From assembly GCA_944320865.1 (NCBI GenBank), contig CALUJC010000009.1:1-64000 (forward strand): DNA of 64,000 nucleotides. Direction: 5' to 3'. Shown here one piece after another: positions 41,391 to 51,200 of the stretch (its first letter is position 1; each line of letters starts with the position of its first letter). A program made the translations under genes and the position numbers. This DNA is from an uncultured Bacteroides sp. GTDB lineage: Bacteria; Bacteroidota; Bacteroidia; Bacteroidales; Bacteroidaceae. The notes below the pieces were generated by a model. It was given only the letters and a program-made list of their open reading frames with translations. It searched no databases and was not told the DNA's origin.

Positions 41391-41798
41391 TCAGCAGAAG
41401 TAAGGCTCGAAAAGCTTGTCGAACAGCTCACTGCCGCTCAGCCGTCCGCCTACCACGCACACCGTCTCCACCACCGACTTCACGGCCACCCGGCCATCGC
41501 TCTTGCGGAAGATGTCCTGGTAAAAGACGTACTTGATGCCCTCTTTCTTCAGGTAAAGCTTGGACAGGAATTCATCGCCGCTGCGCAAAGGTGTCTTGAA
41601 GGCCATGCTGATGCGCGCCACCACGGGGTCTACCCCCTGGCGATGCAGCTCGGCAAAGCTGACACCCACGGACAGCAGGAATTCATGCCGCGTATGTTCC
41701 AGGTAGTGCTGGTAGTTGGCGTTGTTCACAATGCCCTGCAGGTCGCACTCGTAGTCGCGCACCTTCATGGGCAGCTCGTAGATGTATTTATCGGTCAT
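41391..41798 (-). CDS. 4HBT-family acyl-CoA thioesterase (YbgC-like)
   Basis: Hotdog-fold thioesterase, 135 residues. RDYECDLQGIVNNANYQHYL then EHTRHEF matches the 4HBT signature in which the Asp or Glu of the first block acts with the long helix. The start at 41798 (MTDKYIYELPMKV) overlaps the last codons of the upstream DUF2007 gene by 11 nt, a sign of translational coupling; the longer frame from 41870 has no family-like sequence. It probably hydrolyses short or medium acyl-CoA in the cytoplasm. Confidence 0.88.
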   Translation of the reverse strand: MTDKYIYELPMKVRDYECDLQGIVNNANYQHYLEHTRHEFLLSVGVSFAELHRQGVDPVVARISMAFKTPLRSGDEFLSKLYLKKEGIKYVFYQDIFRKSDGRVAVKSVVETVCVVGGRLSGSELFDKLFEPYFC

Positions 41799-42243
41799 TA
41801 TCGGTATCCGTATTAAGGGTTGTACATGATTCTTCCGTACGCGCCACCGGCGTATTGAAACGGGCGCCACACCGGCTGCACACGTATTCCCAATGCTCCG
41901 TGCCCGGAGGGGCCGCCGTGAGCATGGTCATCACTGTGGCCAGCGCCGCGCGCCATCGCTTCCCGCGCTTCAGGCGCAGCCTGATGTCGGCCGAACCGCA
42001 CTGCGGGCAATACTTCAGCTGCTCGGGCACCATCTGGTTCCGCTCCAGCAAGGCCATCGCCGCTTCGTAGTCGTCCTCATAGACAAAGATGTCCACGCCC
42101 GACACGTTGGCCACAAAGCCGCGCAAGACGTTGGACGTATTCTCGTTATGAAGGGCCGAGGGGATGCCTTCGTTCTCCAGCGCGCCCTGTATGAGGCGTG
42201 CCTGGAAGTCGTCGTTGCAGGTTATCAGCTTCCGTGTTTTCAT
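41788..42243 (-). CDS. DUF2007 protein with a C-terminal zinc ribbon
   Basis: A 151-residue cytoplasmic protein. The N-terminal DUF2007 domain (about 5-70) shows the usual FQARLIQGALENEGIPSALH and DIFVYEDDYEAAMALL. The C-terminal half has two Cys pairs, CPQCGSADIRL and CSRCGARF, spaced as a zinc ribbon and separated by a basic and then hydrophobic stretch. DUF2007 resembles a signalling-type ferredoxin-like fold; no reaction is known. Second gene of the U32-DUF2007-thioesterase-dprA operon, 18 nt after the U32 stop. Confidence 0.82.
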   Translation of the reverse strand: MKTRKLITCNDDFQARLIQGALENEGIPSALHNENTSNVLRGFVANVSGVDIFVYEDDYEAAMALLERNQMVPEQLKYCPQCGSADIRLRLKRGKRWRAALATVMTMLTAAPPGTEHWEYVCSRCGARFNTPVARTEESCTTLNTDTDNDR

Positions 42244-42261
42244 ATCCTACAAGTAGTTGGT

Positions 42262-43545
42262 TTATCCGCGCTGGTGCTCCACGTCCAGCCCCTTGAAACG
42301 TTTCAACTCGTCGAGCGACACCAGCTTGTAGAGCTTGTCGCTGGGACGTATCTTCACGCACTTCATAGAGAAGTGCTCGCCTTTGTGCACAGTTGGCACG
42401 GGCTTCAGGTCGACACGCGCTTCCTCCAACGTGACGTACTCAGCGCCGGTCGTCGGGCCGGTGATGAGCAGCTTGTCGCCCACACTCACTTCGGCCGCCT
42501 CCACCAGGAATTCCGCCACGCCTATCTTCGAGAAGTAGCGGATACCTTTGCCCACGTATATCTTGCGCTCCGTTGCCGCCGAGCCGTAGTTTTTGGTCCA
42601 CTCGCCCAGCCGCTGACCCAAATAGTAGCCGTCCCAGAAGCCCCGGTTGAACACCGTAGCCAGCCGCCGGTTCCACTCTTCCACCTTGTCGTCGGTAAAC
42701 GTACCTTCCACATAGGCATGCACAGCCTCCTTGTAGCACTCCACCACCGTGCGCACATATTCGGGGCCACGCGCCCGGCCTTCTATCTTGAACACGCGCA
42801 CACCGGCATCCATCATCTTGTTCATGAAGTGGATGGTCTTCAGGTCTTTGGGCGACATGATGTACTGGTTGTCCACCTCCAGTTCGGCATCCGTTTCCTT
42901 GTCGCGCACGATGTACGAGCGGCGGCACACCTGCATGCACGCGCCACGGTTGGCCGAGCTGTTCATCTGGTGCAGGGATAAGTAGCACTTGCCGCTGACG
43001 GCCATGCACAGGGCGCCGTGGCAGAACATCTCGATGCGCACCGGCTGGCCCGAGGGGCCGCAGATGTTCTCTTCCACGATGGCACGATGTATCTCCGCCA
43101 CCTGGTCCAAGTTGAGCTCGCGCGCCAGCACCACCACGTCGGCAAACTGGGCGTAGAAGCGCAGCGCCTCCACGTTGCTGATGTTGAGCTGCGTGCTGAG
43201 GTGCACCTCCTGGCCAATGCGGCGGGCGTAGTCCATCACCGCCACGTCGGCGGCAATGATGGCGCTGATGCCGGCCTCGTGGGCAGCGTCCACAATGGTG
43301 CGCATCAACGGGAGGTCTTGGTCGTAAATGATAGTGTTGACAGTGAGGTAACTCTTCATGCCGTGACTGTCGCACGTGCGGGCTATCTCCCGCAGGTCGT
43401 CGATGCTGAACGTGCTGGCCGAGCGGGCACGCATGTTCAGGTTCTCTATGCCGAAGTAGATGGCATCTGCCCCGGCCTGTATGGCTGCCGCCAGCGACTC
43501 GCGCGAGCCGACGGGAGCCATGATTTCAAAATCGCTTACATTCAT
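42262..43545 (-). CDS. U32-family peptidase-like protein (tRNA hydroxylation type)
   Basis: A 427-residue protein. MNVSDFEIMAPVGSRESLAA starts the TIM-barrel-like U32 domain; QAGADAIYFGIENLNMRA and GAMCMA-like FCHGALCMAVSGKCYLS follow. The Cys-rich run NRGACMQVCRRSYIV resembles the iron-sulfur-binding cysteines of the TrhP/RlhA group. A C-terminal beta domain (about 345-427) follows. Relatives make 5-hydroxyuridine in tRNA or 23S rRNA rather than degrade protein, so RNA hydroxylation is the likely role. The start at 43545 is fixed by the -7 box just upstream; a 518-residue frame from 43818 would run into dusB. Confidence 0.88.
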   Translation of the reverse strand: MNVSDFEIMAPVGSRESLAAAIQAGADAIYFGIENLNMRARSASTFSIDDLREIARTCDSHGMKSYLTVNTIIYDQDLPLMRTIVDAAHEAGISAIIAADVAVMDYARRIGQEVHLSTQLNISNVEALRFYAQFADVVVLARELNLDQVAEIHRAIVEENICGPSGQPVRIEMFCHGALCMAVSGKCYLSLHQMNSSANRGACMQVCRRSYIVRDKETDAELEVDNQYIMSPKDLKTIHFMNKMMDAGVRVFKIEGRARGPEYVRTVVECYKEAVHAYVEGTFTDDKVEEWNRRLATVFNRGFWDGYYLGQRLGEWTKNYGSAATERKIYVGKGIRYFSKIGVAEFLVEAAEVSVGDKLLITGPTTGAEYVTLEEARVDLKPVPTVHKGEHFSMKCVKIRPSDKLYKLVSLDELKRFKGLDVEHQRG

Positions 43546-43550
43546 GCAGG

Positions 43551-43558
43551 CAAAGATA
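43551..43558 (-). promoter_or_regulatory. -7 box of the U32-dprA operon, almost on top of the ATG
   Basis: On the minus strand TATCTTTG ends only 5 nt before the ATG at 43545. With a start site about 7 nt past the box the message would be leaderless or nearly so. It faces away from the dusB box 21 nt away. Confidence 0.6.
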
Positions 43559-43579
43559 AGGCTTTTCCGGATTTTCCCG

Positions 43580-43587
43580 TACCTTTG
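43580..43587 (+). promoter_or_regulatory. -7 promoter box of dusB
   Basis: TACCTTTG, exact TAnnTTTG match, 22 nt before the dusB ATG. The -33 region of each divergent promoter must lie in or over the other gene's promoter, so they may compete. Confidence 0.62.
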
Positions 43588-43609
43588 TCCCCGGAAAAAA
43601 CAAGAACAC

Positions 43610-44614
43610 ATGAAGATAGCCTCGATAGACCTGGGGACATGCCCCGTGCTGCTCGCCCCGATGGAAGACGTGACCGACCCGGCTTTCCGCCTGATGTGCA
43701 AAGAGTTTGGCGCCGACATGGTGTACACCGAATTCGTATCGGCCGATGCCCTTATCCGCGCCGTCAGCAAGACGGAGCAGAAGCTGGCCATCAGCGATGC
43801 CGAACGCCCCGTAGCCATTCAGATATACGGGCGCGACGTGGACACCATGGTGGAGGCAGCCAAAATAGTGGAGCAGGCCCGCCCCGATGTCATCGACTTG
43901 AACTTCGGTTGCCCGGTGAAGCGCGTGGCAGGCAAAGGTGCCGGGGCAGGCATGTTGCAGAACATCCCGCTGATGCTGGCGATTACCCGTGCCGTGGTGC
44001 AGGCCGTCCGCATCCCCGTCACCGTGAAGACCCGCTTAGGCTGGGATGCCGAACATAAAATCATTGTCGACCTTGCCGAACAGCTGCAGGACTGCGGCAT
44101 CCGGGCCCTCACCATCCACGGGCGCACCCGCGCACAGATGTACACCGGCGAGGCCGACTGGACGCTGATAGGCGCCGTGAAGCAGAATCCCCGCATGCAC
44201 ATCCCCATCATAGGCAACGGCGACGTCACCACCCCCCAGCGCGCCCGCGAGTGCTTCGACCGCTATGGCGTGGATGCCATCATGATAGGCCGCGCCAGCT
44301 TCGGCCGCCCCTGGATATTCCGCGAAGTAAAGCATTTCCTTGAGACCGGCGAAGAGCTGTCCGGTCTCAGCCCCGCCTGGAAGCTCGACGTGCTGCGCCG
44401 CCAGGTAGAAGACAGTGTGCGCTTGCTGGACGAGCGCCGGGGCATCCTACACGTGCGCCGCCACCTGGCCGCCAGCCCCCTGTTCAAGGGCATCCCCAAC
44501 TTCCGCGACACGCGCATCGCCATGCTCCGTGCCGAGACGCAGGAAGAGCTGTTCGCCATCTTCCGGCAGATAGAGCCGCTGCTGGGCATCACTTCTTCAC
44601 AAACCACCGCTTGA
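43610..44614 (+). CDS. dusB: tRNA-dihydrouridine synthase B
   Basis: FMN enzyme that reduces uridine in tRNA; 334 residues. MAPMEDVTD-type opening (LLAPMEDVTDPAFRLMCKEF), catalytic Cys in NFGCPVKRVAGKGAGAGML (about residue 101), FMN/phosphate motifs KTRLGWD, TIHGRTRAQMYTG, IPIIGNGDV and IMIGRASFGRPW. The C-terminal helical tRNA-binding domain covers about 245-334. The start at 43610 follows the promoter; an in-frame ATG at 43460 is inside the divergent gene. Its 3' end overlaps the convergent PAP2 gene by 26 nt. Confidence 0.95.
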   Translation: MKIASIDLGTCPVLLAPMEDVTDPAFRLMCKEFGADMVYTEFVSADALIRAVSKTEQKLAISDAERPVAIQIYGRDVDTMVEAAKIVEQARPDVIDLNFGCPVKRVAGKGAGAGMLQNIPLMLAITRAVVQAVRIPVTVKTRLGWDAEHKIIVDLAEQLQDCGIRALTIHGRTRAQMYTGEADWTLIGAVKQNPRMHIPIIGNGDVTTPQRARECFDRYGVDAIMIGRASFGRPWIFREVKHFLETGEELSGLSPAWKLDVLRRQVEDSVRLLDERRGILHVRRHLAASPLFKGIPNFRDTRIAMLRAETQEELFAIFRQIEPLLGITSSQTTA

Positions 44615-45560
44615 ACACCCGGGTCGTAAGTACATACACTCCGAAGGCCGAGACAAAGCCCACGATGATGTCTATCACGTAATGCGCCTGGATATACACC
44701 GTGGCCGCACAGAGCAGCAGGTAGAACGGCATGAGGCACCAGAACAACTTACGGCTGCCGCGCCACGCCATAATCATCAGGATGGTGGACATGCCCACGT
44801 GCGAGCTGGGGAAGGCCGCCGTAGGCCGTTCGCCCACCTGCTGCGAGCCCTCTACCAGGCTGTAAAAGAATCCCTTTTCAAAGTCGGGCTTGGGCAACAG
44901 CTCCTGGTTGTGGTTGAAGTAGTCGCCAATAGAGGGGAACACGCCCGCCTCCACACTGTCGAAGCCGATGGCCGGAAAGTAGAACTGCGGCCCCGCCACC
45001 GGCACGAATATATAGAACAGGTAATACACGAAAAACGAGGCTACAATGACAAACGACACCTTCTCGAACAGGTCAAACCGCCGCAAGAAGTACCACAGCA
45101 CCACCAGCAATATCATCGGGTAGTAGAAGAAATAACCCATGTTGAGCGCCTCGCTCACCCACAGGTATGGCCACCGCTGCGCAAAGCCCACGGCGGGCTG
45201 ACTGCCAAACAACCACTGCTCGACGGAAGCAAACACATGGTCAAGGTTAGGAAACACCCGGTTGAACTCGAACGTGTCCGGATACCAGTAGGACAACAGC
45301 GACATCTGCACCACCACCCGCACGAATGCCGCAAAGCGGCTGGGCGCCAATCGGTAGAGGTACATCAGCAGGAAGGTAGTGCCCACAATCAGCACGCGGT
45401 CGGCCAACATATCCAGCGGATGGTCGAGGCGCGGGTATAGTATGAGAATCAACACCGACGTCAGCACGCTGTAAATCAGCGTAGCCTTCTCCACGGCAAA
45501 AAGCCCTTTGTGCGTTTCCACCCGCTTGAATAATTTTCGTATTGAAGTTGTAGTCTCCAT
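44589..45560 (-). CDS. PAP2-superfamily membrane phosphatase/phosphotransferase
   Basis: A polytopic membrane protein of 323 residues with about six helices. The PAP2 catalytic blocks are ERPTAAFPSSHVGMSTILMI (PSSH) and HYVIDIIVGFVSAFG (H-x3-D). The first KxxxxxxRP-type block is not in classical form (EGSQQVGERP precedes), as in the PAP2_3/inositol-phosphotransferase (AUR1-like) branch. It may dephosphorylate or transfer a lipid head group, perhaps in sphingolipid or lipid-A metabolism; that is inference. The NAD-epimerase gene lies upstream at 58 nt and is probably co-transcribed. Confidence 0.85.
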   Translation of the reverse strand: METTTSIRKLFKRVETHKGLFAVEKATLIYSVLTSVLILILYPRLDHPLDMLADRVLIVGTTFLLMYLYRLAPSRFAAFVRVVVQMSLLSYWYPDTFEFNRVFPNLDHVFASVEQWLFGSQPAVGFAQRWPYLWVSEALNMGYFFYYPMILLVVLWYFLRRFDLFEKVSFVIVASFFVYYLFYIFVPVAGPQFYFPAIGFDSVEAGVFPSIGDYFNHNQELLPKPDFEKGFFYSLVEGSQQVGERPTAAFPSSHVGMSTILMIMAWRGSRKLFWCLMPFYLLLCAATVYIQAHYVIDIIVGFVSAFGVYVLTTRVFKRWFVKK

Positions 45561-45618
45561 TCTGCTGTTTTTTAATCATTTTAGAAGTCAAGAAGCAAGA
45601 AGTCAAGAAGTCCCCCTG

Positions 45619-46626
45619 TCACAACCACCCGTTCGCCTTGTACCAGGCAATGGTCTCGGGCACGCCGCGCGCCAGGTCGTAGGCCGGGGCATAGCCCAGC
45701 TCCTGCTGCGCGGGCGCGATGTCGCACTGCCAGTTGCGTTGCTTCATGATGTTATACTTGTCGCGGTTCAAGGTGCTGGTGGCATGCCGGCGTTTGGCCC
45801 ACGCCTCGGCCACGATGGACACGGCCTTGAGCATCCACAGCGGGAACTTGATGCGCACCACTGCCGGGTTGCCCAGCTCGCGCCGCACCAGGTCGGAGAA
45901 CGTGCGGCTGCTGTACACCCGCCCGTCGCTCAAGAAGTACGCCCGGTGCACCACGTCGCGCTCAATCACCCGGAACACGGCCTGCGCCACATCCTTCACA
46001 TACACAAACGTCAGGTCCTGGCGGCTCCACCCGGCGGCCACGTCCACATGCTTCGCAATGCTCTGCACCATGAGGAAGTAGTCGCGCTCGCGCGGCCCAT
46101 ATACCCCCGTAGGGCGCAAGAACACCCACGGGAAACCCTCCAATCCCTGCAAATACCGCTCCGCCGCCAGCTTGCTGCGGCCGTATGCCGTATTGGGCTG
46201 CGGGGTATCCGTCTCGCAGATGGGCAGGAAATCCTGCTCATGGATGGCACCAAACACGCTGAGCGTGCTGACAAAGATAAAGCGGTGGGGCACCATGTCC
46301 AACGCGCGCAACGTGTCGGCAAACAATGCCGTCTGCCCGTGGTTCACCCGGTCGAACTCTGCCGGGTCGATACACTTCGTCACCCCTGCGCAATGCACAA
46401 TGTAGTCGAAGGCCCCGTGCTCCCGCCTATGGGCTTCCAGCTGGCTGCGCAGCACGTCGGCGTGGCCGAAGTCCAGCTCCAGGAAGCGCGTGCCCGGCTC
46501 CTGCAGATACCTGCGGCTGCTCGTGGCCCGCACGCCCGCCCACGTCTCAAAGCCCTGCCTCAAGGCCTCCTCTATCAGGAAACTGCCCACAAAGCCGCTG
46601 GCGCCTGTTATCAGAATACTCTTCAT
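45619..46626 (-). CDS. NAD-dependent epimerase/dehydratase (extended SDR)
   Basis: A 335-residue extended short-chain dehydrogenase. LITGASGFVGSFLIEEALRQ is the NAD-binding GxxGxxG motif; FIFVSTLSVFG and TAYGRSKLAAERYL give the Ser/Thr and Tyr-x3-Lys catalytic set; LRPTGVYGPRERD and YVKDVAQAVFRVIE are family blocks. The substrate could be a nucleotide sugar, a sterol-like lipid or a ceramide precursor. It shares an operon with the PAP2 gene, which leans toward lipid or envelope metabolism, but nothing in the sequence decides it. Confidence 0.86.
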   Translation of the reverse strand: MKSILITGASGFVGSFLIEEALRQGFETWAGVRATSSRRYLQEPGTRFLELDFGHADVLRSQLEAHRREHGAFDYIVHCAGVTKCIDPAEFDRVNHGQTALFADTLRALDMVPHRFIFVSTLSVFGAIHEQDFLPICETDTPQPNTAYGRSKLAAERYLQGLEGFPWVFLRPTGVYGPRERDYFLMVQSIAKHVDVAAGWSRQDLTFVYVKDVAQAVFRVIERDVVHRAYFLSDGRVYSSRTFSDLVRRELGNPAVVRIKFPLWMLKAVSIVAEAWAKRRHATSTLNRDKYNIMKQRNWQCDIAPAQQELGYAPAYDLARGVPETIAWYKANGWL

Positions 46627-46637
46627 AAACTGCCTTT

Positions 46638-46782
46638 TTTTAATGAAGAATGAAGAACGAAGAATGAAGAATTCTCAAGGATGTCTGCAGGCCATTCTGC
46701 ATTTTGCGCGAAGCGCGATTCTTCATGCTTAATTCTTCATTTAAAGGGATTCTCCGTTCTTCATTCTTAATTCTTCATTTAT
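46638..46782. repeat. Dispersed TTCTTCATTC element RE2, long copy 2
   Basis: About 145 nt of AATGAAGAATGAAGAACGAA, a core with GAATTCTCAAGGATGTCTGC and TTTTGCGCGAAGCGCGA, then TTCTTCATGC/TTCTTAATTC words. It is the inverted-core partner of 33586-33709. It ends at the stop codon of the CDF transporter gene and fills the whole gap to the epimerase start. Confidence 0.75.
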
Positions 46783-47689
46783 TAGGTTCCACATGAATGT
46801 TGATGTACGTGCCCTGCCCGAACGTCTCGCGCAACTTCTGCTCGATGGCGGTAGCCGTGTGATGCGCCTCCTCCAGCGAGATGTTGCCGTCCATACGCAC
46901 ATGCAGGTCAATGGAATAATGCGTACCGATGCGGCGGGTGCGCAAATGATGGGGCGACGACACGCCGGGAAACGACAAGGCTATTTCCGTCACCTTGTCC
47001 TCCACCTCGGCAGGCAGCGACTTCTCCAGCAACTCGTTCATCGAGGGCACCAGCAGCTTGAACGACACCTTGATGATGAAAAAGCTCACCACCACGGCAG
47101 CAACCGGGTCGAGCACCCGCCAGGCATCGCCCAGCAGAATGGCGCCCCCGATGCCCACCATCGTGCCGACGGACGAGAACGCGTCGCTGCGATGATGCCA
47201 GGCATTGGCCACCACCGCCTGCGAATCGAGCTTCCGCCCCTTATAGGCCGTATACTGGTACAACACTTCCTTGGACACCACGGAGACAACAGCAGCCACC
47301 AGTGCCAGCATGCCCGGCTCGGGCAACGTGCCCCCCTGCACCACGTGCCAGATGGACTGCGCCCCGTTCCACAAGATGCCCAGCCCCACCAGGCACAAGC
47401 ACACGCCAATGATGGCCGTGGCCAGCGTCTCGTACTTGCCATGCCCGTAGTCGTGGTCGGCATCCTCGGGCTTCGACGACAGCTTGACGAACACCAGCAC
47501 AATGATGTCCGTCACGAAGTCCGACAACGAGTGCACCGCATCCGCCAGCATGGCGGCACTGTGCCCCACGATGCCCGCAAAAAACTTAAAAGCCAGCAGC
47601 AGCAAGTTCACCACGCTGCCCACAATCGTCACGCGGTAGATTTCCCTCTCGCGCGCGGCAGAAGTACCGGATACTTCAGTAGAAGCCAT
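46775..47689 (-). CDS. Cation diffusion facilitator (CDF) metal transporter
   Basis: Proton-driven efflux carrier, probably for zinc, iron or cobalt; 304 residues. Six helices hold the paired metal sites HSAAMLADAVHSLSDFVTD (H/D-x3-D) and AWHHRSDAFSSVGTMVG (HxxxD). A charged DADHDYGHGKYE loop lies between. The cytoplasmic C-terminal domain (about 210-304) carries HHLRTRRIGTHYSIDLHVRM, the dimerising ferredoxin-like regulatory part. It ends against a dispersed repeat and precedes the epimerase gene in the same direction. Confidence 0.94.
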   Translation of the reverse strand: MASTEVSGTSAAREREIYRVTIVGSVVNLLLLAFKFFAGIVGHSAAMLADAVHSLSDFVTDIIVLVFVKLSSKPEDADHDYGHGKYETLATAIIGVCLCLVGLGILWNGAQSIWHVVQGGTLPEPGMLALVAAVVSVVSKEVLYQYTAYKGRKLDSQAVVANAWHHRSDAFSSVGTMVGIGGAILLGDAWRVLDPVAAVVVSFFIIKVSFKLLVPSMNELLEKSLPAEVEDKVTEIALSFPGVSSPHHLRTRRIGTHYSIDLHVRMDGNISLEEAHHTATAIEQKLRETFGQGTYINIHVEPNK

Positions 47690-47817
47690 ATACTTATCCT
47701 CCCAATCAAGATAAAACGGTGCAAAGATAGCACATTACCCCGAATCGCCACCCTCCGGCAGGCATAAAGTGCGCGAAGATGCACATCTCAAGCCCCGAAA
47801 AGCAAAAATCCGTACAA

Positions 47818-47918
47818 ACCTCCGTCCTACCCCATTCGTACCCGGGTCGTACCCCATTCGGTACTCCTTCGGATGCGCTTCGGCCCTATGGAGCGGAAAA
47901 AGAACGGACAAGGAGGGT
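47818..47918 (-). repeat. Dispersed element RE1, copy D
   Basis: Inverted copy; on the minus strand CCGCTCCATAGGGCCGAAGC, then CCGAAGGAGTACCGAATGGG and GGGGTACGA-type iterons. Closest to copy C. It occupies the first part of the 589-nt gap before the RHS gene. The stretch 47919-48050 is AT-rich and shows nothing else. Confidence 0.75.
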
Positions 47919-48051
47919 GGCGGGTAGAGTCCGAGGCAGCATCTGTTTTAATTCCATTGTATAAATCCCGATATTCTAAAACAATATGATTCTATTTGAA
48001 AACTGATAATTAAGCATTTGTGATTTTTATAATAAAATTCCAGCCAATTTA

Positions 48052-48083
48052 TTTGCATAACGTAATATATAGTTTTATATTTG
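48052..48083 (+). promoter_or_regulatory. Promoter of the RHS toxin gene
   Basis: TTTG at 48052-48055, 20 nt, TATATTTG at 48076-48083: a full consensus promoter. The leader to the ATG at 48279 is about 190 nt and contains a small ORF. Confidence 0.75.
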
Positions 48084-48145
48084 CAGCGTGATTAAGCTTA
48101 ATACACGAAACAAACTATTATTTTAAACTAAACGAAAAATGAACC

Positions 48146-48259
48146 ATGAACAAAATTAGCATTAATGAAAAACAAACGACGCAGACGGGAACGTCCGAAA
48201 ACAAATTCCCAAACACGATGTTCAACATTTTAAAAACAAGACTTAACAATGGCAACTAA
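48146..48259 (+). CDS. Possible 37-residue leader peptide upstream of the RHS gene
   Basis: ATG at 48146, TAA at 48257-48259, encoding MNKISINEKQTTQTGTSENK and a further 17 residues (ending LNNGN). Its stop overlaps an in-frame ATG (48249) of the RHS reading frame, so ribosomes could pass from one to the other. There is no known motif. It may be chance in AT-rich DNA. Confidence 0.25.
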   Translation: MNKISINEKQTTQTGTSENKFPNTMFNILKTRLNNGN

Positions 48260-48278
48260 AATTTCAAAGAATCGAATT

Positions 48279-51200
48279 ATGAAACGAACAATATTATTCA
48301 GTATAGGCCTGTTTGCCTGCCTGGCAACGGCCGGGGCGCAGGATGCCGCCCAAAACTATGTGCTCCGCCGCACGATGCTCGACGAGGCGGGCACCGGCAG
48401 CATGGACAATGTGACGTATTACGACGGGCTGGGACGCCCCTCCCTGCACGTGGGGCTGGGCGCAGCGCCCGACGGAAAGAACCTGCTGACCCTGCAGGAG
48501 TATGACGACGCGGGACGTGAGTCGGCTACCTGGCTGCCCGTGGCCTTGGCAGACGACTGCCCGACGGCGACGGCCATACAGTCGGCCGCAAAGAGCGCCT
48601 ACGGCGACAACTTGCCCTACGCCAAGACGGTGTACGAGGCTTCGCCGCTGAACCGCGTCAGCCAGCAGTACGGACCCGGGGCAGCCTGGCACAACGGACA
48701 CCCGGTGCGGACGGAACGGATGGCCAACGGCACGGCCCTGCCCTTGTCGTGCCTGCACTACAAGGTAAATACCTCCGGCGGCGCACTGGTGGAGAACGGC
48801 AACTATGCCGCCGGGGAGCTGTACGTGCAGAAGTCCACCGACGAGGACGGCAACGTGGCTTACACCTTCACCGACAAGCAGGGGCAGCTGCTGCTGGAGC
48901 GGCGAATGGACGGCTCCACGCCCCACGACACCTACTACGTGTACGACATCTACGGAAACCTGTGCTACGTGCTGCAGCCCATGTATCAGTCGGAGAAGAG
49001 CCTGGAGAAGTATGCCTTCCAGTACCAGTACGACCACCGCAACCGCTGCGTGCGCAAAACTTTGCCGGGTGCCGAGTATGTGGAGTACACCTACGATGAC
49101 GCCGACCGCCTGACTTATTCGCAGGACGGCAACCAGCGCGCGAAGAATACCTGGACGTACTACCTTTACGACAAGTTCGGCAGGCTGACTGAGCAGGGGG
49201 AGTGCACGGGGAAGGATGCGTCTTCCGGCCAAACGGTGCACCTGAAGAATTACTACGACAGCTACGGCTTTGCGGGCGGAACGGGATTCCCGGCCTCACA
49301 GTTTGCCAACGACACGTCCACACACGGCAAGGGGAAGCTGACGGGCTGCGAGGTGACTGTCCTTGGCAGCGGCAACAAGCTGTATGCAGCCTACTATTAC
49401 GACGACAAGGGGCGGGAGATGAAGACCGTGCAAAGCAATTTGCTTGGCGGCTACGACGTGACAACCACCACGTACAGCTTCAGCGGCATGCCGCTCACAG
49501 TGACCCACACCCACACCAACAGCGGCACGGTTTCCCTGACGGAAGTGTATGCCTACACTTACGACCATGCCAACCGGCTGACGAAGGTGGAGCATACGCT
49601 GGACGGCGCAAAGGTGACTTTGGCAAGCTATACCTACGATGACTTCGGCAGGCTGAAAAGCAAGAATTTGCATGGCAGCGCTGCCAACAAGCAGGAATAT
49701 ATGTATAACCTGCGCGGGTGGCTGACGGGAATCACCGGAAACAAGTTGAGCCAGGCGTTGCTTTACGAGACAAGCTTGGGTACGCCTGCTTACAACGGCA
49801 ACATCAGCAGCATGGTGTGGCAGGCGGGGGACGAAACGGCCATACGGGGATACAACTTCTCCTACGACGGACTGGACCGACTGACTACAGCGGCTTATCA
49901 TGAAAATCTGATCGAGATCAACGACCACTTTACCGAGAAGGTGACAGGTTACGACAAGAACGGCAACATTCTTTCTCTGCAAAGGTATGGGCAGACAGGG
50001 GCATCCGCCTACGGACTGATTGACAACCTCACCTACACATTGGACGGCAACCGCCCGACACGCATAGACGACGGTGCGACGGCTGCTGCATACAATGGCG
50101 GCTTCGAGTTCAAGGACGGGGTGAAGCAGGCAAACGAATATGCCTACGATGCCAACGGCAATTTGACGAAAGATTTGAATAAGAATATTAGCAGTATTCA
50201 ATACAATTGTTTAAATTTGCCACAGGTAGTCACGTTCAGTGACGGGAGTACCATCACCTATACTTATGCAGCCGACGGCACCAAGCTGAGGGTTGTGCAC
50301 AAAATAGGCAGCACTACCACCACGACGGATTACTGCGGGAATGTGGTCTATGAAAACAGCACGCCAAAATACTTGCTGACGGAAGAAGGGTATGTGACAC
50401 TTGCGGACAAGAAGTATCACTACTTCCTGAAAGATCATCAGGGAAATAACCGGGTGGTGGTTGATGCTACGGGTACGGTGGAGGAGGTAAACCATTACTA
50501 TCCGTTCGGCGGGACTTTTGCAAGTACTAGTGTTCAGCCTTATAAGTACAACGGTAAGGAGTATGATGACAAGAAGGGGTTGAATTGGTATGACTACGGA
50601 GCAAGGCATTATGATGCGGCAACAGGGAGGTTCACAACGGTTGATCCTTCAGCTGAGAACTATTATTATTCAACGCCTTATGCATATTGCGAAAGTAATC
50701 CGGTAAACCGCACAGATCCTACCGGAACAGACTGGATTCAAGACCGTTATGGCTCTTTCCTGTGGGATGCAAATGCCACCAACCAAGAAACTACGCGTCG
50801 TGGCTGGACGTATGTCGGCACCGCGTTGCCTGAGGATACGCATCCCTACCATGTGCTGGAAGAAATCAACGGGCAGCTGTATCACAAGAACACGACTAAC
50901 CTTTTTGCTTCGGTTATCAACAGGGCGGCAGGCAAGCAGGTTCTTGTAGAGAAAAAGCGGTACAATCCCGTTGAAGACCAGGCAATGGAGCAGGTTGTCG
51001 GGATCGGCTCGGGAATGATTGCCGGCTCAACTGTCGGTAAAGTTGCTGGCAAAATCATAGGGTCTTTTGCAAAGAGTTCCGGCAAGGGATTCAGTTCTTT
51101 CAATGCATTCAAGAAAGCATACGGACCGGCAGGGGAAGGCCAGGCATGGCATCACATCGTGGAGCAGAATCCAAGCAACCTTGCAAAGTTTGGTGCAGAA

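Noticed and set aside
43546..43818. 91-residue N-terminal extension of the U32 protein
   Set aside because: It runs through two promoters and into dusB; the family N-terminus is MNVSDFEIMAPVGS at 43545.
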